35,227 nt of DNA from CAZQIC01 sp964593555. Its GTDB lineage: Bacteria; Bacteroidota; Bacteroidia; JAFLBG01. Numbering within the stretch: the stretch's first letter is position 1; every line of letters begins with the position of its first letter. The notes below the pieces were generated by a model. It saw only the letters and a program-made list of their open reading frames with translations, was not told the origin of the DNA and did not search any database. A program made the translations under genes and the position numbers. The stretch spans positions 1 to 35,227 of the forward strand of contig CAZQIC010000038.1 in NCBI GenBank assembly GCA_964593555.1. Direction: 5' to 3'. Positions 23,298 to 31,343 of this stretch are shown here, piece after piece.

Positions 23298-25133
23298 TTA
23301 TTTCATCTTCGTAAGTTCCCTGGTGCTTATTCTTTCATTGCCAATAACAAGACTGTACATAAACACACCCGAAGAGTATTTACTCAAATCCAGTTTGTAT
23401 TCATACAATCCGGGTTGAACATTGGTATAGTTCATTTCTTCGATGGTCCGACCTAATAAATCTGTAATAGATATTTTTACTGAAGGTTCTTCCTCGTGGA
23501 TGTAAAAAGGAATAGTAGTATTATCCAGAGATGGATTAGGATAATTCCCAAATAAATAATGACCGTCTTCGGGTGCCGGGTTATAATTTTCGCTGGTGTA
23601 AAATTTATAATACCCTCCATTCGATGCCACCATTGGCTTTGTCATGATTTTACCATTGTTGCTCGCTGCTTCTAAATAATATTCAATAGTATCAATGGTT
23701 CTAAAAGCCTTGTTAGGAATAAACCCTTCGAATCGTCCGGAAGAATTCGGGGTTAATGATTCACGATGCCACGTGTTTGTTCCTTGTATTCTCCATTTAC
23801 AGACAGCAGTTGCGATACCGCTTTTGTTAGTGATGGCTGCTACAATATTGTATTGAGGAATACTCGGTTGCAAATCTTCAACTGATGGATGCCAAAACCT
23901 GATTGGATTTGCCGTAGGAATTTGCATTGTTATACAATGCAATTCTCCTCCCCATGGACTAATTGTTCTTGCATCAATGGGAGCAATAGTATAGCCGGGA
24001 AGAAGTGTTTTAATTTGTGCCACTACTTCCGCATCAAGGCTAGCATTACCAGATACAGAATTGGAATATATAGGCATAATAAAAGTTTTATTAACCCAGG
24101 TTCCATTGTTGTAAGAACGCGGGTCGTAATCCAATTGCGTACAATTCGTATGCGAAGTTCCATCATCATTTGTTGGAGTACCAAGGCGGTGTATTTTATA
24201 TCTTCTGCCATCGTAACTGGTATAAGGACAATCCAGCAATTTCATATACGCAATGTTATCTTCTATTTTTAAACTATCAGACAAGCACATGCCAGCCGGA
24301 AACTGAACTGCCATAATATTTTGTTCATCAATTTGTTTTGTATACAAATCAATGTGTCCGGTTCCACCATCATAGTTAAGTTTCACCAATTCACCAGCGG
24401 CAACATGGGAGTTAAACAAATCCTTCGCTGTAGTATTGGTAAATGCCGTGGTCCAGCCATTTAAATAATTATTATTTTCTGCAAGCACCCCGCTATGGAA
24501 TGATCTGCCAAATCCATCGCACATAAAATTACCGCCTTCCATATATAATGAAGTGGGCAACACAGGAATTCCCAACGCTGTACCAAAGCGACCTGGCACC
24601 TGATTGTCCGATGGTCTTCCGGGATAATATTTTAAATCAATAAACCCCAAGCTATCAAGTCCGCTGTAATAAAAACCTATTGGGCCGTAATCTCTTGTCC
24701 AGAATGCGTTATTTGGAAAAACAAAAAAACGATAATTGTATAACGAATAACCATACGTATTCATTGTTGATTTTACAACATTGGAATCGTTACCCGACGT
24801 GATAATGATCCAGGCCTGGCATTCCGGTTGAATTGCTTTAATAATATCGCACTGTATTCTTCTTACATCTCCTACATATTTATCCCACGTAACTACAACC
24901 GCCTGTGACTCCTCAAATTCACCCGGCACAATCATATCTGGGTACGGATTGGTAAAAACTTGTTCCGTTTTATTTGTAACAGGAATAATATTTTTTTCGA
25001 TCCAGCTTTTTTCTTCGGCAGTCATGTATTTAGGAAGGCGTCCGCCTAAATTGGTTTGTGCTGAACAAAAAATTGTGGAGAATATAACCAGGGCACTTAA
25101 TAAGGGTCGCATGTAAGTTTTTATTTGAAACAT
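23298..25133 (-). CDS. Secreted agmatine/peptidyl-arginine deiminase-like enzyme with T9SS type A domain
   Basis: About 611 residues from M at 25133, which opens the only sensible signal peptide (MFQIKTYMRPLLSALVIF to CSAQ). An ATG at 25178 overlapping the ctlX stop (ATGA) would add 15 residues. The catalytic domain (~20-430) belongs to the guanidino-group-modifying fold, agmatine deiminase/bacterial PAD branch. The active-site set is WTRDYGP (D148), a MEGGNF motif, GHIDLY (H260, D262) and the nucleophile in GELHCITMQIP (C400). The family hydrolyses a guanidinium group to a ureido group plus ammonia. A beta-sandwich (~440-530) and a T9SS type A sorting domain (LFGNYPNPSLDNTTIPFYI to ELTKMK) follow, so the enzyme acts outside the cell. 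Whether it uses agmatine or protein arginine cannot be told; P. gingivalis PPAD is the known T9SS-exported relative. Confidence 0.85.
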   Translation of the reverse strand: MFQIKTYMRPLLSALVIFSTIFCSAQTNLGGRLPKYMTAEEKSWIEKNIIPVTNKTEQVFTNPYPDMIVPGEFEESQAVVVTWDKYVGDVRRIQCDIIKAIQPECQAWIIITSGNDSNVVKSTMNTYGYSLYNYRFFVFPNNAFWTRDYGPIGFYYSGLDSLGFIDLKYYPGRPSDNQVPGRFGTALGIPVLPTSLYMEGGNFMCDGFGRSFHSGVLAENNNYLNGWTTAFTNTTAKDLFNSHVAAGELVKLNYDGGTGHIDLYTKQIDEQNIMAVQFPAGMCLSDSLKIEDNIAYMKLLDCPYTSYDGRRYKIHRLGTPTNDDGTSHTNCTQLDYDPRSYNNGTWVNKTFIMPIYSNSVSGNASLDAEVVAQIKTLLPGYTIAPIDARTISPWGGELHCITMQIPTANPIRFWHPSVEDLQPSIPQYNIVAAITNKSGIATAVCKWRIQGTNTWHRESLTPNSSGRFEGFIPNKAFRTIDTIEYYLEAASNNGKIMTKPMVASNGGYYKFYTSENYNPAPEDGHYLFGNYPNPSLDNTTIPFYIHEEEPSVKISITDLLGRTIEEMNYTNVQPGLYEYKLDLSKYSSGVFMYSLVIGNERISTRELTKMK

Positions 25134-25174
25134 TAAGTTAGCAAAAATTGCGCTGACTACAAAGACAGTCCTAT

Positions 25175-26098
25175 TCAAGGCTTCTTTTCAGCAAAAATCT
25201 CAGCGATCATACACCTTACACTACCCCCGCCAATGGTTTCAATGGTGTTTATATTCAAAGGCAGCAGTTCACCATATTTACTCAATCGTTTTTTTTGATT
25301 TGCATTAAGACTATCATGGGCGTTTTGAGACATGATTATAAAAACTTCTCCTTTCTCGTTATGCAGCGCAAGCATGTTACCTGCAAATTTATTTACCTGA
25401 TCAAAAGTTATATTTATTATTTCATGTTCTGTTTCTTTCAAAGAGTGTTCAACAAGAGCCTTCTCTTTTTTATCACTTATACTATCGAGGCAGATAACGG
25501 AAAATCCAGCACCAATACTCATGATCACGTTTGTATGATAAATGGCAATTCCATTTGCATCATAAGCATTAAAACAAATGGGAGCATAACCAATATCGCT
25601 GGCCGTTTTTAAAAATAATTTTTTGTCAGTTCGAGCCGATAAACATGCGTAAGCTATTTTATGCTCATGATCAAATACCATACTTCCTGTTCCTTCTAAA
25701 AATGACCTTTCATTTTCATGGAAAGAAAGATCCACGACCTCTGTTATATTGTATTTTTCTTTCAGTGCATCTATTATATCCGTTCTTCTTTCTGCCCTCC
25801 TGTTTTTTGTACACATGGGATACAGTATTGTCTTGCCCTTACCATCAATCGATATCCAGTTATTTGGAAATACAGCATCGGGCTTAGGAGGATTTTCGGT
25901 ATCGTTAAAAACATGGACAGTTATTCCCTTTGATATTAATGCGTCCTTAAAAAGATCAAACTCATGAATGGCGACCTTGCTAATATCAGACTTAGATAAA
26001 ATATTTTGCTGAAAAACATTTGATCCGGCAGTCTCCTGGTTAAAGAAAAACCTATAAGGCCTTACAAGGAAAATGGTATTTGTTGTTTGAAGATTCAC
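25175..26098 (-). CDS. ctlX: Citrulline/arginine-metabolising amidinotransferase-like hydrolase CtlX
   Basis: 307 residues, the normal length for the CtlX group of the guanidino-modifying enzyme fold. Signatures are LVRPYRFFFNQET at the start, PDAVFPNNWISID (conserved D), HENERSFLEGTGSMVFD (E), IYHTNVIMSIG (H) and GGGSVRCMIAEIF with the nucleophilic cysteine at residue 296. All catalytic positions are present, so activity is expected. The group is annotated as citrulline utilisation hydrolase, the exact substrate varying among relatives. No signal peptide: cytosolic. It lies directly upstream of the secreted deiminase-like gene on the same strand, suggesting linked guanidino/citrulline metabolism with the deiminase outside and CtlX inside. 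Confidence 0.85.
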   Translation of the reverse strand: MNLQTTNTIFLVRPYRFFFNQETAGSNVFQQNILSKSDISKVAIHEFDLFKDALISKGITVHVFNDTENPPKPDAVFPNNWISIDGKGKTILYPMCTKNRRAERRTDIIDALKEKYNITEVVDLSFHENERSFLEGTGSMVFDHEHKIAYACLSARTDKKLFLKTASDIGYAPICFNAYDANGIAIYHTNVIMSIGAGFSVICLDSISDKKEKALVEHSLKETEHEIINITFDQVNKFAGNMLALHNEKGEVFIIMSQNAHDSLNANQKKRLSKYGELLPLNINTIETIGGGSVRCMIAEIFAEKKP

Positions 26099-26111
26099 AG
26101 TATCTTGCTCT

Positions 26112-26144
26112 TAAATAATAAAAGCCCAGAATTACTTCTGGCTT
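26112..26144 (-). terminator. Terminator of the displaced tRNA-Asn 3' end
   Basis: On the minus strand, 3 nt after an encoded CCA, AAGCCAGAA pairs with TTCTGGGCTT (one bulged G) around GTAA and runs into TTTTATTATT. This is a normal rho-independent signal, attached to a tRNA that is no longer there. Confidence 0.7.
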
Positions 26145-26147
26145 CTT

Positions 26148-26167
26148 TGGCTCCCCGGGCTGGGCTC
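26148..26167 (-). pseudogene. Displaced 3' end of a tRNA-Asn gene, with CCA
   Basis: The 18-bp block GCTCCCCGGGCTGGGCTC at 26150-26167 is identical and in direct orientation to 26250-26267, the 3' end of the intact tRNA-Asn. Read on the minus strand it is the T-loop remainder, 3' T-stem, acceptor strand and discriminator, followed here by an encoded CCA and a terminator. The intact gene lacks an encoded CCA. Confidence 0.75.
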
Positions 26168-26183
26168 ACCTCGACAAGCTCTG
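26168..26183. repeat. Dispersed TTCGACRAGCTCAG-type repeat, copy 2
   Basis: ACCTCGACAAGCTCTG begins at the very base where the displaced tRNA 3' end stops. Related copies are at 3432-3454 (opposite orientation) and 27047-27069. Confidence 0.45.
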
Positions 26184-26214
26184 TATAAACTTCACCCAGT
26201 CAAAAGTTGAAATA

Positions 26215-26243
26215 AAAAACCACACAAAAATTGTGTGGTTTTT
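26215..26243. terminator. Terminator of tRNA-Asn
   Basis: A 13-bp perfect stem (26215-26227 with 26231-26243, loop AAA) built on CCACACAA/TTGTGTGG with A/T outer arms, which gives a U-run on either strand. It lies 8 nt after the tRNA 3' end on the minus strand. Confidence 0.88.
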
Positions 26244-26250
26244 ATTTCTG

Positions 26251-26324
26251 CTCCCCGGGCTGGGCTCGAACCAGCGACCCAATGATTAACAGTCATGTGC
26301 TCTAACCAGCTGAGCTACCAGGGA
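26251..26324 (-). tRNA. tRNA-Asn (GTT)
   Basis: 74 nt on the minus strand. Acceptor TCCCTGG pairs with CCGGGGA (one U-G), with discriminator G. The D-arm is GCTC...GAGC; the anticodon loop CTGTTAA gives GTT, asparagine; the T-arm GCTGG-TTCGAGC-CCAGC is perfect. One C-U mismatch closes the anticodon stem at 27-43. CCA is not encoded; the next bases are CAG. The 18 bases at the 3' end are duplicated 100 bp away at 26150-26167 with CCA and a second terminator. Confidence 0.96.
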
Positions 26325-26378
26325 ATTTGTTTATTCTGGTTATTCCGCTTTTAAAGGTTTCCCCCTAAAAATGGAGTG

Positions 26379-26410
26379 CAATATTAGCACAATCCATAGA
26401 AAAATACAAA
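26379..26410 (-). promoter_or_regulatory. Candidate promoter of tRNA-Asn
   Basis: On the minus strand TTTG (26410-26407) and TAATATTG (26386-26379) are separated by 20 nt, close to the Bacteroidota -33/-7 pattern (TTTG, TAnnTTTG, one mismatch). The mature tRNA would begin about 49 nt after the predicted start. The 26325-26555 region holds nothing else I can support. Confidence 0.45.
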
Positions 26411-26555
26411 AATGATGGGTTATTTATTTTTTGCCGAAAATCGCAATTTTTATCCCTGATTAGGCATGTGGACTTGCGATTGCCAGTATTTGGGGCTTTT
26501 GTACTATAAAAAGGCTTTTGAAAATACTCCAGCCCCATCAACCATTGGAAAAACA

Positions 26556-27026
26556 CTATTTTATCGCGATCACAGAAATTTCCACCCGAGCTCCTTTAGG
26601 CAAAGCAGCAACCTGCACCGTTTCACGAGCAGGAGGAGCCTGGGAAAAGTAACTGCCATAAATCTCGTTTACGATTTTAAAATTTTTTAAGTCGGTAAGA
26701 TAAATAGTTGCCTTAGCAACGGAGTTCATTTCCATCTTTGCAGCATTTAATATTGCTTTCACATTTTCCATCACACGCTTCGTTTCATTCTCAATTGATG
26801 ATGTATCCAATGAACCTGTTGCCGGATCTATCCCTATCTGCCCTGAAACAAAAAGACAATTGCCTTTTATTATACCCTGGCTGTAAGGGCCGATTGGTTT
26901 CGGGGCATTCTCAGTGTAAATTACTCCTGAAACAGAATTCTTATTCGCGTCTGTCTTAGAATAGTTCAAATACAATAGTGCCCCTATTGCAAGTATTGCA
27001 AACGTTATAAAAAAACTTTTACTCAT
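26556..27026 (-). CDS. RidA family protein with N-terminal membrane anchor
   Basis: 156 residues; a usual RidA has ~125-130. The extra N-terminus is a hydrophobic segment (FFITFAILAIGALLYLNY), a signal anchor or uncleaved signal peptide, placing the catalytic part outside the cytoplasm. The RidA domain is complete: NAPKPIGPYSQGI, LFVSGQIGIDPATG, an ATIYLTDLKNF strand and the PPARETVQVAALPKGARVEI segment with the arginine that binds the carboxylate of 2-aminoacrylate-type imines. RidA hydrolyses reactive enamines/imines released by PLP enzymes. It lies 51 nt after a Tat-signal PLP-type aminotransferase gene on the same strand, which fits a shared extracytoplasmic role. Confidence 0.88.
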   Translation of the reverse strand: MSKSFFITFAILAIGALLYLNYSKTDANKNSVSGVIYTENAPKPIGPYSQGIIKGNCLFVSGQIGIDPATGSLDTSSIENETKRVMENVKAILNAAKMEMNSVAKATIYLTDLKNFKIVNEIYGSYFSQAPPARETVQVAALPKGARVEISVIAIK

Positions 27027-27046
27027 TTCAAATTTATTTCAACTAG

Positions 27047-27069
27047 CATACTTCGACGAGCTCAGTATG
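27047..27069. repeat. Dispersed TTCGACRAGCTCAG-type repeat, copy 3 (hairpin)
   Basis: CATACT and AGTATG flank TTCGACGAGCTC-type sequence, forming a small hairpin between the aminotransferase stop and the RidA start. It may act as an attenuator or mRNA stabiliser and belongs to the same family as copies at 3432 and 26168. Confidence 0.45.
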
Positions 27070-27077
27070 TCAAAGCA

Positions 27078-28409
27078 TTATTTTTTAGCTGGAGTTGCCG
27101 GAGCAGCTATTGATACCGGCGGATCCATTGCTGCAATGTCCGTAATCCCTTTTACTAACCTATCCAATTCCTTCAGGTTGGTATAAACATTTGGCGCAAC
27201 TCTTACTCCATGAATATTTTCCCAGTCAATAGCAACTGTATGTATTTTTTGTTTCTCAAAAAGTTTCGTCTCAATATCGGCAGGCTTCCACCCTTCTATG
27301 GAGAATAAAGCAATTGCACAGGAATATTCAGGTTTGAATGAAGTATGGACTTTCACTTTAGGAACTGCCCTTACCTTCTCCGTCCAGTAATTTTTCAAAT
27401 ACCTCAATCGCTCTTCTTTTCTTTTTGTTCCGATTATATTATGGAAATCCACAGCATTTCCAATTGCCATCTCCGATGCGAATGAACGTGTGCCCAATGA
27501 TTCAAATTTTCTGATGTCTGCATCCCCATCTCTGTTCGACAACAATGACCAGATGTTTTTTATTTTATCTTTTTTAACATACATCATTCCGCTGCCGAAT
27601 GGAGCACATAACCATTTGTGCAAACTTGTTCCGAAATAATCGCAATCCAGATCGGAAATTTTATAGTCGAGCAATCCAAAACTATGAGCGCCATCAACAA
27701 TAACCTCGATGTTTTTTTCGTGAGCGACTTTTGCAATCTTTTTCGCTGGTAAAATTTGTCCAACCCAATTGATAATGTGCGTAATGTGAACAATTTTGGT
27801 TTTAGAAGTAAATGCTTTTGAATACTCCGCAACAATTTCATCATCATTTTCAATAGGCATAGGCAGATCAATGAAAACCAATTTTATTCCTTCCCTCTTC
27901 TCACGCTGCTTCCATGCGTTGATCATGTTCGGATAATCCTGTTTAGTCAACACTACTTCATCGCCTGCTTTTAAATTCAATCCAAAAATTATTGTATTTA
28001 ATGCTTCCGTAGAATTTCTGTCAATTGCTATCTCTTCAGGTGAAACGCCTGCAAGATCTGCCAGTTTCATTCTCAACGATTCTCTTCCCTGATCCAAGAT
28101 CCTCCACATATAATATGAAGGTCCCTCATTACACATCTGGTAATATTTTATGTGAGCATCCTGTACCACTTTCGGCTGAGGACTTACTCCTCCATTATTC
28201 ATATTAATTATATTGGATGAAACAGTATAGCTTTCACGCACCCATCCCCAAAAATCTTCATCGGTAGAAGCCTCGATGGGACTAAGAGAAGCTATTCTTC
28301 TTTTTTGTCGTTCCATTTCGGCAGCTGTAAGCGGTTGCAATAATCCGGAAAGAGACATTGCACCTGCAAGGCCCGTAGCTTGTTTCATGAATTTTCTTCT
28401 GTCTGACAT
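27078..28409 (-). CDS. Aminotransferase class V protein with Tat signal
   Basis: 443 residues from the ATG at 28409, which begins MSDRRKFMKQATGLAGAMSL, a twin-arginine signal. An upstream start would bury it 14 residues in. The body is a fold-type I PLP enzyme of the isopenicillin-N-epimerase/cysteine-desulfurase-like class V group. Signatures are INMNNGGVSPQPKVV, DRNSTEALNTIIFGL (cofactor phosphate loop), VIVDGAHSFGLLDY (the D that holds the PLP ring nitrogen) and DYFGTSLHKWLCAPFGSG with the probable Schiff-base lysine K265. Export folded with PLP by Tat is consistent with a periplasmic enzyme. Substrate is unknown. The C-terminal ~20 residues are Ala/Pro-rich. The RidA gene follows. Confidence 0.87.
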   Translation of the reverse strand: MSDRRKFMKQATGLAGAMSLSGLLQPLTAAEMERQKRRIASLSPIEASTDEDFWGWVRESYTVSSNIINMNNGGVSPQPKVVQDAHIKYYQMCNEGPSYYMWRILDQGRESLRMKLADLAGVSPEEIAIDRNSTEALNTIIFGLNLKAGDEVVLTKQDYPNMINAWKQREKREGIKLVFIDLPMPIENDDEIVAEYSKAFTSKTKIVHITHIINWVGQILPAKKIAKVAHEKNIEVIVDGAHSFGLLDYKISDLDCDYFGTSLHKWLCAPFGSGMMYVKKDKIKNIWSLLSNRDGDADIRKFESLGTRSFASEMAIGNAVDFHNIIGTKRKEERLRYLKNYWTEKVRAVPKVKVHTSFKPEYSCAIALFSIEGWKPADIETKLFEKQKIHTVAIDWENIHGVRVAPNVYTNLKELDRLVKGITDIAAMDPPVSIAAPATPAKK

Positions 28410-28500
28410 ATTAATGGGTTTGAGGAATATCAACGATTTTACAAAAAACAATTGATATAGAGAAAAACAATTTTACAATTAACTAATTTCAAATTTAAAA

Positions 28501-28541
28501 GCGAATGATTTCTATATAAAACACCTTTATTGAGCATTCGC
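28501..28541 (-). terminator. Weak hairpin after the helical protein gene
   Basis: GCGAATG (28501-28507) and CATTCGC (28535-28541) are exact inverted repeats separated by 27 nt, just beyond the stop of the 28543-30081 gene. Without a U-run it is at most a weak terminator. Confidence 0.3.
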
Positions 28542-28542
28542 A

Positions 28543-30081
28543 TCACTTGTTTTTTTCTTTAACAACATCCGCGAATTTCTTTTTTTCTATCTTACTTTCG
28601 AGCCATGAAAGAATGTCGAAGTAATCCATCGCCCTCTTTTCATGTGGATCCATTATCACCTTCTCCAGATCATGTTTCAATACTTTGAAAGATGAGATCA
28701 GTTGCTGGGGCGTGTTATTCCCTGACAAACTTTTCCTGATAAACCCGATCACTAATGCTTCTACATCATACAGCCTGTCTCGCTTATGCAGAAAGCGATA
28801 GGTCGATTTCAATGCATACTCTATCATATCTGTTGCACCCAGTTCATACTGTGTAATAAGATTAAGCACTCTTGCAAAACATTGAATATCGCTCCTGAGA
28901 TCAACGAAAAGACCATCGATATCATAAATGATCTTACTTAAATACGTTTTTGCAGCAGAATAATTTTCCATCCCAAAATAGGTATATGCAACAGCAAAGT
29001 TAAGCACTGTTATTCGTTGCTTATTTACAGTCTTCGGCCCAATTTCATTGCTTAATTTTTTTGCATCAGCAATTGTCTTAAGACCAACCTCAAAATCTCC
29101 GGTCCTGATAAGTAACGACAACTGGAAAATATATTTTGCAAGCTGTGCTTCATTATATACGGAAATAGGTTCCGTAGGTAATGAGTCCAGCTTACTTATA
29201 CTTTCCTGGCATTCTGAATATTTTCCAAGATTCAGCTGACAGGTAAATAAATTTTGGATCGCGGATGAATACTGCTGTAAATTCTCATTAATCATATGAC
29301 GCCTTGACTCAAGGTGTTCTATAAATTTTTGGGAATACGTGTATGCTTTCGAATATTGGTTGGTCGTTGCATTGTATGCGTAATGAGATATATAATAAAG
29401 TCCTAACGCCCTGAAAGAAATTGCATTTTTTTCATCCTTTAATAATGGATTTTGCATGATCAGTTTAGCCTTTTGCTGCTGTACTTTATTTCTTACAAAA
29501 CCCTGCTGGTAAATTTCAACAAATAATTTTTTTGAAAGATGATCATACTGCCCGGCATTTTTGTGCTTATCCGATATTACACTCATTTCATTATAAATTT
29601 CATCCAACGCTTTTTGCGCATCACCCTGATAGGATTGCGATCTTAACAAGCGAACTTCCCAATTCAGCAATTCAAAAATATGCAAAAAAGAATCGTGTGA
29701 ATATGCCAACCCCCTTGCTTTTTTATAAATTTTAAGCGCATGATCAAATAGCCCCTTATCAAAAAGTATTTCCAGGTACTGAATTAAATTATGGATCCTG
29801 TCTTTAAGTGTATGATTAAAGTTATACGCGCTAAGGCTCTTTAAGATCAGGTCGTACAAATAATTTTTTGCTGCTGGAAAACGATTGATAAAACTTGCTT
29901 TCGCGAATTGCCTTTTTAAACCCTTTTCATCGTATTGTTTTTGTCTTTCTATGGCATCAAATAATAATTCGTAATTGTTTTTTTCACCCAATACATGACG
30001 CGAGGAAAACACTTTAAAATATCTCTTTTCTGTTTGCGACAAGGATTGAATAAGCTCAAATAAGTGTTCGGATGGCGTCAT
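28543..30081 (-). CDS. Alpha-helical (TPR-like) cytosolic protein, unknown function
   Basis: 512 residues from ATG 30081, opening MTPSEHLFELIQSLSQTEKRYFKVFSSRH. This start motif is shared by a widespread Bacteroidota family of unknown function. The sequence is nearly all helical, with degenerate TPR-like pairs (DHALKIYKKARGLAYSHD, LNLGKYSECQESISKLDS, ENYSAAKTYLSKIIYDI). It has no signal peptide or transmembrane segment and ends in a very basic tail (KIEKKKFADVVKEKNK). A protein-protein scaffold role is a reasonable guess. It is transcribed away from the T9SS gene at 30278 and stands alone. The 12-residue upstream extension has no support. Confidence 0.8.
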   Translation of the reverse strand: MTPSEHLFELIQSLSQTEKRYFKVFSSRHVLGEKNNYELLFDAIERQKQYDEKGLKRQFAKASFINRFPAAKNYLYDLILKSLSAYNFNHTLKDRIHNLIQYLEILFDKGLFDHALKIYKKARGLAYSHDSFLHIFELLNWEVRLLRSQSYQGDAQKALDEIYNEMSVISDKHKNAGQYDHLSKKLFVEIYQQGFVRNKVQQQKAKLIMQNPLLKDEKNAISFRALGLYYISHYAYNATTNQYSKAYTYSQKFIEHLESRRHMINENLQQYSSAIQNLFTCQLNLGKYSECQESISKLDSLPTEPISVYNEAQLAKYIFQLSLLIRTGDFEVGLKTIADAKKLSNEIGPKTVNKQRITVLNFAVAYTYFGMENYSAAKTYLSKIIYDIDGLFVDLRSDIQCFARVLNLITQYELGATDMIEYALKSTYRFLHKRDRLYDVEALVIGFIRKSLSGNNTPQQLISSFKVLKHDLEKVIMDPHEKRAMDYFDILSWLESKIEKKKFADVVKEKNK

Positions 30082-30277
30082 GATTAAGAAGAATAGATGC
30101 TTAGTAAATATAAGCAATTAATCGAATTATTATACTTTTGATTGAGTATAATAATGTATACTTCTTACCAAACAGATCAGACGGTTGCGAAAAAAAATTC
30201 CTATTATTCCGATGTTCCTAAACACAAAATATATATTTATCTTAGTCTATATTATTCAAGCACCTAATTATCATAAC

Positions 30278-31150
30278 ATGAAAAATATTTACTTCATAGC
30301 CATTGCAGTAGCACTAACAACATTTACAAATAATGCAAAGGCCCAATATATACATGCAGGACAACATGTCACCAGCGATTACTTTTTTGATATTGTACCT
30401 GATACAAATTTACAGGCTGTTCACAATGGAACGAGCCCTTCTCATACAATGGATATAAATGGTGATGGGACTTTGGACTTTGAGATTAGGGCATATGATG
30501 CCGGAACAGGAACAGGAAATCAAAACGTCACTGTTATCGCGAGGGATCATAACCAAATCGCAGTGGGTTCAATTGATACTTGTTTTGACTACTCTCAATT
30601 TCCAACTTTGACAGTTTACAGCTTAACTAAAATGGCGGCTGCATTCAATCTTAATGATTCAATAAGTGCCAACCAGCAATGGCGTGATACTTCTGCAACT
30701 TTATGCTACGGCTCGTGGACAGGATACAATGCATGTGCAGGAAATACATTCGACCTAACAACAAAGTATTTGGGCCTACGTGTTTTCGCAAATTCCGATA
30801 CGCTTTATGGCTGGATCAAAATAAGCAATTTAGGATGCGGACTAAACAATACTAAAGTAAGAATAGAAGAATATGCATGCAACGTGAGCACAACTAGTAT
30901 TCATGACAACATGAATAATCTCAAAGTAAAAATATACCCGAATCCTGCCACTGATGTGCTTCATGTTTCGGCTGACAGGAACGTAGCCTGCCAATTTTCT
31001 CTTTACGATGTTTCATCAAGAAAAATAATCGAACAAAAAATTTCCGGAGCAACAAGTTTTAATATAAAAGATCTTACCAAAGGAATTTATTTCTACGAAA
31101 TACAAAGCGAAAGCGGGCTAACCACAAAGGGCAAAATTGTGAAAAAATAG
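30278..31150 (+). CDS. Secreted protein with T9SS type A sorting domain
   Basis: 290 residues from ATG 30278, which begins the signal peptide MKNIYFIAIAVALTTFTNNAKAQ. An upstream in-frame ATG would add 31 residues with another hydrophobic stretch and is less likely. The mature region (~24-200) starts YIHAGQHVTSDYFFDIVPD, includes MDINGDGTLDFEIRA (an EF-hand-like or dockerin-like Ca loop), and contains YLGLRVFANSDTLYGWIKI, a beta-rich module common in Bacteroidota T9SS clients. The sorting domain (~215-290) has LKVKIYPNPATDVLHVSA and SRKIIEQKI and ends GKIVKK. Function unknown; the protein should reach the cell surface or medium. Confidence 0.85.
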   Translation: MKNIYFIAIAVALTTFTNNAKAQYIHAGQHVTSDYFFDIVPDTNLQAVHNGTSPSHTMDINGDGTLDFEIRAYDAGTGTGNQNVTVIARDHNQIAVGSIDTCFDYSQFPTLTVYSLTKMAAAFNLNDSISANQQWRDTSATLCYGSWTGYNACAGNTFDLTTKYLGLRVFANSDTLYGWIKISNLGCGLNNTKVRIEEYACNVSTTSIHDNMNNLKVKIYPNPATDVLHVSADRNVACQFSLYDVSSRKIIEQKISGATSFNIKDLTKGIYFYEIQSESGLTTKGKIVKK

Positions 31151-31195
31151 CGCTCCAATTATTATTCCTTCTTAACCAGAAATTTTCTTTTCATC

Positions 31196-31216
31196 TTAAT
31201 ATAAAACTTATATTAA
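31196..31216. repeat. Perfect 9-bp inverted repeat
   Basis: TTAATATAA and TTATATTAA flank AAC, 45 nt after the stop of the small T9SS gene and just before a second hairpin. An AT-only stem like this is weak. Confidence 0.35.
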
Positions 31217-31218
31217 AA

Positions 31219-31259
31219 CTATTATTATGTCATTTTTTTCATAATAATAGCGGTTTTTT
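31219..31259 (+). terminator. Terminator-like hairpin
   Basis: CTATTATTATG (31219-31229) pairs exactly with CATAATAATAG (31240-31250) around 10 nt, followed by CGG and a T6 run. It probably ends the T9SS gene at 30278. The rest of 31151-31343 shows nothing more. Confidence 0.6.
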
Positions 31260-31343
31260 ATAAATTAGGATACTGGGTTATATCTAAAACTAAATTTATA
31301 GAAAGTACGGGCAGGATTATATTTAGAATAGAAAACATCCACC

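Noticed and set aside
26365..26556. Minus-strand frame between tRNA-Asn and the RidA gene
   Set aside because: It overlaps the likely tRNA promoter, lacks any motif and begins inside the RidA terminator area.
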